A stretch of DNA of 10,438 nt, taken from Acidobacteriota bacterium. GTDB lineage: Bacteria; Acidobacteriota; Terriglobia; Acidiferrales; UBA7541. Both the position numbers and the translations under genes were made by a program. The stretch lies in the NCBI GenBank assembly GCA_003224515.1, contig QHZC01000100.1, forward strand, positions 3,744 to 14,181. The letters are read 5' to 3'. Under the pieces are notes generated by a model. The model was not told the origin of the DNA. It saw only the letters and a list, made by a program, of their open reading frames with translations, and searched no databases. Positions 1 through 7,700 of this stretch are shown in pieces. The stretch's first letter is position 1; every line of letters begins with the position of its first letter.

Positions 1-610
1 CAACCGCGCGCAAGCCATGACGCCGCGCCAGGTACAATAACTCGGGATCGAACCCGAATCGCTCAATCGTCTGCTGCTCGAAGATGACGCCGCAACGCTC
101 GCGCCGGAAGGCTTTGAAACCGCACTGTGTATCGACGAACGGCAGCCACAAAATGCTTCGCACAAGCTTGTTGAAAATGATTCCGGCGAATTCGCGGAAG
201 GGGGATTCGTGCACGGTGATCAGGCTGCGGTCCATGGCCCGAGAACCGATGGCCAGGTCATTGGTCTCCAGACCGTCAATGAGCTTGCCGGCTTCCTCAA
301 TCGGCGCGGAGAGATCTGCGTCCGTGAAAAGTGCGATGCGGCCGCGCGCTTCCTGTATGCCGCGCCGCACGCTGTAACCTTTGCCTCGGTTGACACCGTT
401 CGAAATCACGCGCAGCGACGGAATCTTGTCGCGCAAGCTTTCCGCCACCGCAGCCGTGCCATCTTTCGAGCCGTCGTCCACGACCAGGACTTCCGTTTCA
501 CGCCCATGGGTCGAAAGGTACGCCGCAATCCGCTCCAGCGTGGCCGGAAGGCGCGATTCCTCATTGTATGAGGGAATGATAATGGAAAGATCGGGGACCG
601 TTGGGCTCAT
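1..610 (-). CDS. Family 2 glycosyltransferase, dolichyl-phosphate glucosyltransferase-like (partial, 3' end off the window)
   Basis: The gene starts at ATG 610 and is still open at position 1, so 203 residues are visible and the C-terminus is missing. The N-terminus has the GT-A nucleotide-sugar fold signature: LSIIIPSYNEE at residues 8-18, VLVVDDGSKDGT at 41-52, the lipid-phosphate-transferase-like NRGKGYSVRRG at 74-84, and the metal-binding DxD motif as FTDADLS at 95-101. The segment FVDTQCGFKAFRR at 158-170 is typical of polyprenyl/dolichyl-phosphate hexose synthases (ALG5/DPM1-like). Such enzymes load a sugar from UDP- or GDP-sugar onto a membrane polyprenyl phosphate for cell-envelope glycan synthesis; the donor here is unknown. 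The ATG lies 2 bases after the pcm stop codon (TAA 613-615), with AGGA about 11 bases upstream, so it is probably the fourth gene of the operon. Family assignment is firm; the exact substrate is inference. Confidence 0.88.
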   Translation of the reverse strand, partial: MSPTVPDLSIIIPSYNEESRLPATLERIAAYLSTHGRETEVLVVDDGSKDGTAAVAESLRDKIPSLRVISNGVNRGKGYSVRRGIQEARGRIALFTDADLSAPIEEAGKLIDGLETNDLAIGSRAMDRSLITVHESPFREFAGIIFNKLVRSILWLPFVDTQCGFKAFRRERCGVIFEQQTIERFGFDPELLYLARRHGLRAV

Positions 611-612
611 CG

Positions 613-1290
613 TTACGAAGGTTCCTGCCAACCATGGTAGCCGACGAGCGGCACAAATCGGCAGCCTTCCAGCATCTTAGTGGGAAAGGCATCACCGCGC
701 TTTTCGATGAGCCGCAATTCCTGATGTTCCGCATCTCCCACGGGGAGAATCATGCGGCCGCCCTCGGCAAGTTGGGCAAGGAGCGGCTTCGGAACTGCAG
801 GAGCGGCGGCAGCAACAAGGATGGCGTCGAAAGGAGCGAGTTCCGGCAGGCCGAGTGTGCCGTCGCCGCAGTGCACATGCGCGTTGGGGCAGCCGAGCCG
901 AGCAAGCGCGGAGGAAGCAGCGGAAGCAAGCTCCGGGCGCCGCTCGATGGTGAAAACTTCCTTGGCCAAACGTGAGAGCACGGCAGCGTGATAGCCACAG
1001 CCCGTGCCAATTTCCAGAACCCGCTCGCCTGGCTGTAAATGCAGCGCCGCGGTCATGGCTGCAACTATATAGGGTTGCGAAATGGTTTGACCGCTGCCGA
1101 TGGGCAAGGGGAGGTCATCATACGCGTGTGATCGCAGCTCCTCCCGCACGAATTCGTGCCGCGGCACTGCCGCCATCGCCGCAAGCACGGCGGCATCGCT
1201 GATGCCGCGCCGGCGCAATTGCTTTTCGATCATTTCCGCGCACTGGGTTGCGTAATCTTTGTTTTCAAGCATGCGTTGTCGCTGCGGCAT
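613..1290 (-). CDS. pcm: Protein-L-isoaspartate O-methyltransferase
   Basis: Cytosolic repair enzyme that methylates L-isoaspartyl residues in damaged proteins using S-adenosylmethionine, so that they can revert to aspartate. The 225 residues match the family's usual 210-230. Landmarks: AAVPRHEFV at 40-48; the family signature GSGQTISQPYIVAAM at 65-79; SAM-binding motif I VLEIGTGCGYHAAVL at 91-105; FTIERRPELA (acidic motif II region) at 113-122; FDAILVAAAAPAVP at 154-167; and GGRMILPVGD at 177-186. The start is uncertain. ATG 1290 overlaps the upstream aminotransferase-fold gene by 26 bases. ATG 1272 (Met7) gives an 8-base overlap (ATGCTTGA) of exactly the same form as the previous junction in this operon, but neither start has a strong Shine-Dalgarno sequence. 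It is followed 2 bases later by the glycosyltransferase gene. Confidence 0.95.
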   Translation of the reverse strand: MPQRQRMLENKDYATQCAEMIEKQLRRRGISDAAVLAAMAAVPRHEFVREELRSHAYDDLPLPIGSGQTISQPYIVAAMTAALHLQPGERVLEIGTGCGYHAAVLSRLAKEVFTIERRPELASAASSALARLGCPNAHVHCGDGTLGLPELAPFDAILVAAAAPAVPKPLLAQLAEGGRMILPVGDAEHQELRLIEKRGDAFPTKMLEGCRFVPLVGYHGWQEPS

Positions 1291-2449
1291 GTTTTTCCCA
1301 TGCGCCTGTTTTCAGGATCTCTTCCATCTGCGCGAGGGTAAAGTCGCATTCATCCTCTCGGTTGTAAAAGTGTGGCGAGACGCGCACGCCGGCTTTGGGA
1401 CGGTAGTCGACGATGATGTCCCGGGCGAGGAGTTCCCGGCAAACCTCATAGGCATGCGGGCGTTCAACCGAATCCGTGCCGGCGCGCTCCGCGGGGCTTT
1501 CCGGGGTGTTCACGCTCCAGCTGCGAGTTCTAGCGCCGTCGATGAGGCGCGCGGTCATACGCATGGACTTGTCCCGAATGGCTCCGATGCCGACCTTGTT
1601 AACAATGTCTAGTCCGGGCTGGCAGGCATAGAGTGCGGGAATGTGCGGAGTGCCGTTCAAATAGCGGAAGGAGTCGTCGCGCGGATCGATGGCGCCGGTT
1701 TCGAAAGCAAATGGGCGGCGGTGCGCCATCCACCCCGTCAGCGCGGGGCGCAGCTTGGCGCGCAAATCTTCGCGGACGTACAGGTACGCGACACCCGGTC
1801 CCCCACAAAGCCATTTGAGGACTCCGCCCACCGCAAAATCAACACCCATGCTGCGCACGTCGACGGGGATCGATCCCGCGGCCTGAAAAACATCGAGAAT
1901 CACGTGCGCGCCCACGCGGTGAGCCCGCTCAATAATGGCACGCGCGTCTACTATCGAGGAACTGCGGAAAAGAACCTGCGAAATCGGCACGAGCAGCGTG
2001 GTTTCGTCGATAGCTGCGAGCAGCTTATCCAGATCAATGCGAATGTGGTCCGGAGTCGGAACTACTTCGACGCGGATGCCGAGCCGGCGTTGCTCGTGGT
2101 AAAAGTATTGAATCGAGGGAAACTCCAACTCGACCATTACAACTTTGTTGCGCGGGCCGCGAAAGTCGAAGCAGGAAGAAATCACGGCCTGCGTGAGCGT
2201 AACGTTCTGATGAAGTGAAATCTCGCCCCGGCCCGCTCCGATCAGCGGTGCGATCCGGTCACCCACGCCTACGGCCATGTCCCACCAGCCCTCCTCCCAT
2301 GCGCGAACTCCGCGTTCCGCCCAGGAATCGGCGTAGGCGCGCACCTCGTTGTACACGCGACGAGGCATCGCGCCGAGAGAATTGCTGATCATGTAGGTGG
2401 CGCGGTCCAAGATGGGAAATTCGCCGCGCCACTTCAGGAGTTCATCCAT
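1265..2449 (-). CDS. Kynureninase-like PLP-dependent enzyme (aminotransferase class V fold)
   Basis: A 394-residue fold-type I PLP enzyme. The segment VGGVLKWLCGGPG places the Schiff-base lysine at Lys212, and Asp186 in LDVFQAAG would bind the pyridine nitrogen. Several stretches parallel kynureninases as I recall them: LTGWMAHRRPFAFE (237-250), FRYLNGTPHIPAL (261-273) and IVDYRPKAGVRVSPHFYN (346-363). Kynureninase splits kynurenine into anthranilate and alanine. However, the residue three after the Asp is Gln189, where canonical kynureninases have the His of the DLAH motif, so the true reaction may differ (desulfurase- or lyase-like). I chose the start at 2449 because AGAGGAG (2456-2462) sits 6 bases upstream and the ATG overlaps the permease stop by 8 bases (ATGGATGA). 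A longer frame back to 2500 exists but looks non-coding (Arg/Glu-rich). The neighbouring permease suggests an imported amino-acid-type substrate (inference). Confidence 0.88.
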   Translation of the reverse strand: MDELLKWRGEFPILDRATYMISNSLGAMPRRVYNEVRAYADSWAERGVRAWEEGWWDMAVGVGDRIAPLIGAGRGEISLHQNVTLTQAVISSCFDFRGPRNKVVMVELEFPSIQYFYHEQRRLGIRVEVVPTPDHIRIDLDKLLAAIDETTLLVPISQVLFRSSSIVDARAIIERAHRVGAHVILDVFQAAGSIPVDVRSMGVDFAVGGVLKWLCGGPGVAYLYVREDLRAKLRPALTGWMAHRRPFAFETGAIDPRDDSFRYLNGTPHIPALYACQPGLDIVNKVGIGAIRDKSMRMTARLIDGARTRSWSVNTPESPAERAGTDSVERPHAYEVCRELLARDIIVDYRPKAGVRVSPHFYNREDECDFTLAQMEEILKTGAWEKHAAATTHA

Positions 2450-3878
2450 CGAGCGCTCCTCTCTGGACCGGCGTGCGGGATCGGGCCCTTCTCCAAACAA
2501 AGTAGCACACCGTGATGAACCCCAGCCATGGGGCGCCAGCCAGCAGGGTAATGCGAAATCCGGGAACCCACCAGGTTGACACCAAGACTGCCGATACCCC
2601 TGCTACCCCAATGAGCGACGCCCATGGCCCAGGCGGCCCCAACTGAAGGTATGGTCTCGCCTGCTGTTTGTGAAAGCGACGGAACGCAAGGTGAGTCAAT
2701 AACGTCATCAGCCACGCCAACAGGGCCCCAAACGTGCTGAGCCCTATCATGAAAACGAAAAGTGAATCCTTAAAGTACTCTGACAGAGCGAGTGCCGCGG
2801 CCATTCCCCCTGCCGAGGCCAGCACGGCAAACGCCGGGATGCCTTTCCTGCTCAATCGTCCCAGAATCGCCGGCAGATAACCGCCGCGCGCCAGCGAGAA
2901 CGCAAGCCGCGCCCCGAAGTACAAGTTGGCCACCGCGCTGGAAAGCGCCGCCGTCAGCACCGCTAGATTCATGATGTGGCTGGCACCGGGAATGCCAACG
3001 CTTTTGAAAACGCGAACGAAAGGGCTCTCGCCCAGCCCGATCTGTTGCCAAGGGACAATTCCCACCACCAGCGCGAGTCCTGCCACATAAAACAGCACCA
3101 GAGCGAAGAGCGTTCTCCGCAAAGCCTTCGGTACTGCGGCCTTCGGATCCGCTGCTTCACCGGCCGTGCTTCCCACCACTTCGATTCCAAAGAAACTGAA
3201 GAGCCCCAAAATGACACCCAGCCCCACACCTTTCCATCCATTCGGTAGAAATCCACCGTGCGCCGTATAGTTCCTAAGACCTAGCCTGGGAAAGCCCACG
3301 CCAGTTAGCAGGGCGGTGCCCAAAATCAAAAAAACCACAATCGTTAACACCTTGAACATGGAGAGGATGTACTCGAAAGTTCCCAGATTTCCTATACTCA
3401 TGGTGTTGACATACAGAATCACTAGAGAGAACACGCCAATCCAAACCCACGACGGAGTAGTAGGAAACCAGAAGGTGCAATAAATAGAAGCGGCCACAAC
3501 TTCACTGCACACCACTACCATCATCGAGAACCAATAGGTCAAGCGAACCGCAAATCCTGCCCACAGATGCAAGTACATCTCTGCGTAGAGTCCAAACGAT
3601 CCTGCCGCCGGATGCGCTGCGGCCATCTCCGCCAGCGCCCACATCATTGTTACCGCGAGACACGCCCCGCCTACAAAGCTCAGAATCACCGCTGGCCCCG
3701 CAAGTTTCACGGAGATAGCGCTTCCTAGAAAGAGGCCCGTCCCGATCGTGCTCCCGAGGCCTATCATGGCAAGCTGCCCCGGCGTCAGGTTGCGCTCGAG
3801 ACCCGCTTCTCGCTCCACAACCTTCGCCGCTGCAAGCCCTCCCAAGGATGGGCCTCCGGACGTTTCCGTTTTGTTCAT
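2442..3878 (-). CDS. Amino-acid permease, APC superfamily (AAT-like)
   Basis: A 478-residue integral inner-membrane protein with about 12 hydrophobic segments, expected to take up an amino acid or related amine by cation symport or exchange. The diagnostic TM1 stretch LTPGQLAMIGLGSTIGTGLF lies at residues 31-50, where the unwound glycine-rich helix binds the substrate amino and carboxyl groups. The TM6-loop signature GIEVVGSTAGEAADPKAAVPKA is also present. I place the start at ATG 3878: AGGA lies 9 bases upstream, whereas the upstream extension to 3995 is basic and unlike the family. The gene is first in a four-gene operon and overlaps the kynureninase-like gene by 8 bases (2442-2449). Length is normal and no frame defect is seen. 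The substrate cannot be read from sequence; the next gene makes an aromatic or other amino-acid derivative possible, but that is inference. Confidence 0.93.
   Translation of the reverse strand: MNKTETSGGPSLGGLAAAKVVEREAGLERNLTPGQLAMIGLGSTIGTGLFLGSAISVKLAGPAVILSFVGGACLAVTMMWALAEMAAAHPAAGSFGLYAEMYLHLWAGFAVRLTYWFSMMVVVCSEVVAASIYCTFWFPTTPSWVWIGVFSLVILYVNTMSIGNLGTFEYILSMFKVLTIVVFLILGTALLTGVGFPRLGLRNYTAHGGFLPNGWKGVGLGVILGLFSFFGIEVVGSTAGEAADPKAAVPKALRRTLFALVLFYVAGLALVVGIVPWQQIGLGESPFVRVFKSVGIPGASHIMNLAVLTAALSSAVANLYFGARLAFSLARGGYLPAILGRLSRKGIPAFAVLASAGGMAAALALSEYFKDSLFVFMIGLSTFGALLAWLMTLLTHLAFRRFHKQQARPYLQLGPPGPWASLIGVAGVSAVLVSTWWVPGFRITLLAGAPWLGFITVCYFVWRRARSRTPVQRGALDG
2456..2462 (-). promoter_or_regulatory. 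Shine-Dalgarno site of the kynureninase-like gene
   Basis: On the minus strand this reads AGAGGAG, 6 bases before ATG 2449. It lies inside the last codons of the permease gene. It is the strongest ribosome-binding site in the left operon, and it decides the start of the kynureninase-like gene over the longer frame that begins at 2500. Confidence 0.7.
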
Positions 3879-4024
3879 GGCGAGGCATCCTAACAGAAAT
3901 TTATTACCTTTGGCCGGTAAACGACGCGGCACGACTGTCCTCGGAACTGCTCGCACCACTCCACGGCTCTCCCTAAAATCGGATGCGTGGCGCAAACACC
4001 GGCGAAGCCGCCACGGAGGCGGTC
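3879..4024. promoter_or_regulatory. Divergent intergenic region between the permease operon and the DUF2059 gene
   Basis: This 146-base gap separates two divergently read genes and must hold both promoters unless they lie further upstream. On the plus strand TAAAAT at 3974-3979 is a fair -10 hexamer. On the minus strand TAATAA at 3906-3901 is a possible -10 for the permease, which would give a very short leader. I found no good -35 at the right spacing for either. An imperfect inverted repeat, TTACC (3904-3908) and GGTAA (3916-3920), overlaps the minus-strand candidate and could be an operator, but 5-base arms may arise by chance. Both promoter assignments are tentative. Confidence 0.35.
4015..4019 (+). 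promoter_or_regulatory. Shine-Dalgarno site of the DUF2059 gene
   Basis: GGAGG sits 5 bases before ATG 4025. It supports that start over the in-frame ATG at 3983, which lacks a comparable site and would bury the signal peptide behind 14 polar residues. Confidence 0.7.
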
Positions 4025-4696
4025 ATGAAAGCGGTCCTTGCACTTGTCATTATTTATGTTGGTACTTTTTTCCTCGTGATTCAGGGAGCGGCGCCGAACC
4101 CCGTACAAGCAGCGCCACAAGGCGCGACCCCGGTCGAGGGCAGCGCGGCGACTCCACAAGCAAATTCCTCCATTGACCCGGCGAAAGAAGCAGACATTCG
4201 TTCGCTGATGGAGCTTGTCGGCGTGCGGGACCTCGTGCAGGATGGCGCGAACACTGCCATCGAACAGTCCCGGGAAAAGCTACTCGCCTCCGTGCCCAAC
4301 AACGACAAAGGCCGGGCGTTCGTGAATGTGTTCGCCGCCAGCTACCAGAAGAAATTCGACGTCGACGAGGTAACCGCTCAACTCGTAGCCGTTTATGACC
4401 AGCACTTCACGGATGACGAAATCAAAGGGTTGCTGCAGTTTTACGGCTCGCCCCTGGGGCAGAAAGTCGCCGTGGAGATGCCCAAGATCAGCCGCGAAAT
4501 CCAGGCGGCCACCCGCGGAGCGAGCGCCAAAGCCGCCAAAGATGCGCTGGCGGAATTGAAGCAGCAGAATCCGGAGATGGGTCAGTCGGCACGGCTCGGG
4601 AATGGTCAGGGCCGCTGGCAGCAGCGCCGTGGACAACTGCGAGGACAGGGACAACAAACCCAGCAACAAACCGCGCAACAACAGGATCCGCAATAG
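4025..4696 (+). CDS. Secreted DUF2059-domain protein with glutamine-rich tail
   Basis: A 223-residue protein. Residues 1-29 form a signal peptide: one lysine, a hydrophobic core LALVIIYVGTFFLVI, then a small-residue cleavage region ending PVQA before APQG. It is therefore probably periplasmic or secreted. An Ala/Pro/Thr-rich linker follows, then a helical domain from about residue 50 to 185 with the DUF2059 hallmarks: IRSLMELVGVRDLVQ near the start, and YDQHFTDDEIKGLLQFYGSPLGQKV, in which the F-T-x-x-E/D-h...FY-x-SPLGQK pattern is typical. The function of DUF2059 is not established. The last 35 or so residues are Gln/Arg/Gly-rich with runs of QQ and look disordered. The gene stands alone on the plus strand. 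It is divergent from the permease operon and convergent with tamB, with 31 bases between the two stop codons and no clear terminator. The domain call is confident; the role is unknown. Confidence 0.85.
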   Translation: MKAVLALVIIYVGTFFLVIQGAAPNPVQAAPQGATPVEGSAATPQANSSIDPAKEADIRSLMELVGVRDLVQDGANTAIEQSREKLLASVPNNDKGRAFVNVFAASYQKKFDVDEVTAQLVAVYDQHFTDDEIKGLLQFYGSPLGQKVAVEMPKISREIQAATRGASAKAAKDALAELKQQNPEMGQSARLGNGQGRWQQRRGQLRGQGQQTQQQTAQQQDPQ

Positions 4697-4727
4697 GGCG
4701 AATCGCCATTCGAGAAACTCTTGCCGG

Positions 4728-7700
4728 CTACGGAAAGCGTTTCTTGATTTTTATGTCGATACCAAACGTTCCGTTCTGATCGCGCAGCCCGACAATGGAG
4801 ACGTTTCGGTCCACGTTGTATTCCACTTGAATGACCTGTTGCTGCGTCGAACTCACATTCGAAACATAGGTGATGGTGAGGTTACGAGCAATCTGTTGCT
4901 CGACGGTAATGCGTGCCGCGGCGTTCTGTTCCGAGCCCGTCGAGCCTACTCCTGCGAGGCCCGGATCAACGCGAAACCGGGTTATCCCAAACAAGCGCTC
5001 CAGCCGTCCGCCTAATTGGCTGGAAATCGCCTCCGAGAGAATCGCCGAGGCCCCCGCGGTTCCGCTCTGGGATGTACCCCCGCTGCGCGCCGTCGCTTCA
5101 GAGCTGGTTTGCCCCAGAGCAAGCAATGTGATGATGTCGTTGGCCGGTAGGGGAGGATCGGAGCGATATGCCAGTGTGAGCTTGCTGGCCGGACCATTGA
5201 AATTCAGTGTGATCTCATATTGCTGAATCGTGGTTGTTGCCTCCACGTTCAAAACCGGGTCAAGGCGGAAGGGATTGGAGAAATTCAAATCTCCGCGCGT
5301 AACACGGTAGCGGTTGCCCGCGAAATACAAATCACCAGAGAGGATGTGGATGTGTCCGAGGAGAATGGGATGCTCCCAGGTCCCACGCACGCGGAGATTC
5401 GCATCGGCGTGGAGTTCCGCGCCGGGCCATTCCATGCGCGCATCGGGCGCCGAGAGCGCTTCGAGGTCAAATTGCAGGTTGCGCAGGTACGGTGAACTGG
5501 TGGCCGGGCTGCTGATTCCTTCCTTGGCTTGGACCAACATGCCCGCGACTTCCAGTCCTTGTGTGAGAGTGACGCGCTCGATGGTTACACGCCCGGAGAG
5601 CAACCCGGCGGTGGGCGTGCCCGTCAGCCGGAGCGAGCCCCCGACGAGCCAACTCATGCCCTCCGGATAGCGAATCCGTACGCGTTCGGTGTAAACGCTG
5701 ACGTCGTAGCGAAGCGGGCTCTCCGCGTAATTCACGCTGCCGGAAAGATGCAGCGCCCCTCCGCCGGATTCTGCGCTCATATTCTCGAAGTACAGGCGCG
5801 TGGCATCGAATACCACGTCACCCTTGATCGCGCTGAGCCCCGTGGGAAAATCCGCAGCGCGGGCAGAGGCGTTTTCGATGTGCACGCGGCCGGTGATGCG
5901 CGGGCGGTCCAGCGTCCCTTCGAAGGAAGCGTTGATTTGCGCCGGGCCCCGTGCGTCGAGATTCGGCGCAAAACCACTGATGAGCCGCAGATCCAGAGCG
6001 CCATTGAGGCGCAATCCGACGCCGCGGCGCCCGGCAAACTGAACCGAACCGGCAATCTGCAAATTCGTGTCCACTCCATGCAGCGTGACTGGGTCGATCT
6101 CCAGGCTGTCTTTCGTCGATCGGAAATGGACGGGACCCGTGTTTTCCAGCCGCACGTTTGCATAGTTCATTGCGAGGCGCGAGAGATTGGCATCCACGAT
6201 GATGCTCTCGGGCTGCTTCAGCGAACCATTTAGCGAAATATCGCCATCCGCGTTGGCATGGCCGCTGAATTCTTTCAGGTGCAAAGCGGTGAGCAGGAAA
6301 GGGTCCAGGTTAATGTTTTTGATCGAAACCTTCCCGCTCAGCGGGTACGGATCGGCAAGTCCGAGGGTGCAGCCTCCTCTAACCTCTCCCGTGGTCATGG
6401 CGGAGCCCAATTCGAGCTGTGCCTGGCGGCTATCCGACGTCAGTTTGCCGTCGAAGCTGCCGACAATCACCTGGCCAATTCGGAGGTCCACGACCCGAAA
6501 GGTGCCATCGCCGAGCGGTGTTCTCACCGGGCCATTGGCCTTCAGCCGGAAACTCACCTGCCCTCCCACAGGCAGGCGCGTCGACTGTAGTTTCTCAAAA
6601 TTTTCCAGCGGCAGCGCCGCACCTACGAGGTCAGCGGAAATGGTCTGGTCCTCGTGACGGTAACCAGCCGATCCGGTGATAATTCCCGCGCCGCGCCCGT
6701 TTTCTTTTCCTGGCGGGAAGAATCGCAGCTCCGCGTCCGCGATGCGCACCTCATCCGGCGAGACATTCAGTTGTCCACGCAGGCGATTGAAGGAAAGTCC
6801 ATACACTTTGCCATCGGCGAGATCGAAGAGCCCCGTGACACTGGGTTTTCGCCGGGTGCCCCGCCCGTGAAACTGGCCCGTCAACGATCCATTCACCGGA
6901 TACCGTAACCCGAGCAACGGCTCGATACTTTCGACCGGAACTCTTTCGAAATTGATTTCGGCTGTCCAGTTGCTCTCCGGCAGAAAACTCCAGTTGGCCA
7001 GGGAAAGATTGGCCTCAATATCTGTTTCCATCTCACCGCGTCTGACGTGACCACGCACCAAAGTGAATTCCAAAGGCGCGTAGGTAAGATCGCCGTCGAG
7101 GTAGTCCAGGAAGACGCCGTCATAGCGCACGCGCTCCCCGCGTAGGTGGCCTAGAAATGCAGGGCCCCCGGAGGCCCCGGCGATTTTGCCATCCCATCCT
7201 ACGCTGCCCGAGATCGGCTTTGCGGCCTCGGGAGAGTGAGGCCCAGCGCCTCTGAGGGCATTAATGAAATCCTTGTAGGTTTCAATCGCTCCCGTTTGGA
7301 ATCGCACATTCAGCGCGGAGTTGCGCGGAGCAAGAATTCCGTCGATGCTGCCTCGCGACGACGGCGTTTCGAATTCCCCCGAATCGATTGTCAGGATGTT
7401 GGGATCGTAACGATAGCGGAACTTCCAGTCAGCCGTCACGGGTTGATGGTGCTCCGCCGGTTGTTCTGGATTTTCCCACACCGTCTTCGCGGAGATTTCG
7501 AAGTGCTGGAAGGGACCGCTCCAGGTTTCAACCGTGTCTGCAGTAATCTGTCCATCCCAGTGCAGTTCGTCGATCGGGAAGTTGCGATGTTCGATGGACG
7601 GCAGGACCGCCGCGAGCCGCACATCTTGCACATGAGTGTCCGCCCTAAACTGCAGCCCATCGAAACGCATCGTCACGCGGCCGGTTACCCTGCCGCCGAA

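Noticed and set aside
613..975. Plus-strand frames opposite pcm that could be read as small proteins
   Set aside because: They are shadows of the pcm gene, whose SAM-binding and PCMT signature motifs are unambiguous on the minus strand.
1643..2218. Plus-strand open frame of 191 codons inside the kynureninase-like gene
   Set aside because: It mirrors a real, well-conserved minus-strand gene; its translation has no recognisable domain and runs through the PLP-lysine region on the other strand.
3879..3995. N-terminal extension of the permease to an upstream ATG at 3995
   Set aside because: The added 39 residues are basic and lack family similarity, while ATG 3878 has AGGA 9 bases upstream and gives a normal permease N-terminus.
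4697..4707. Near-palindrome GGCGA-A-TCGCC between the convergent stop codons, considered as a terminator
   Set aside because: The single-base loop cannot form a normal hairpin and no T-tract follows on either strand, so it is not a credible intrinsic terminator.
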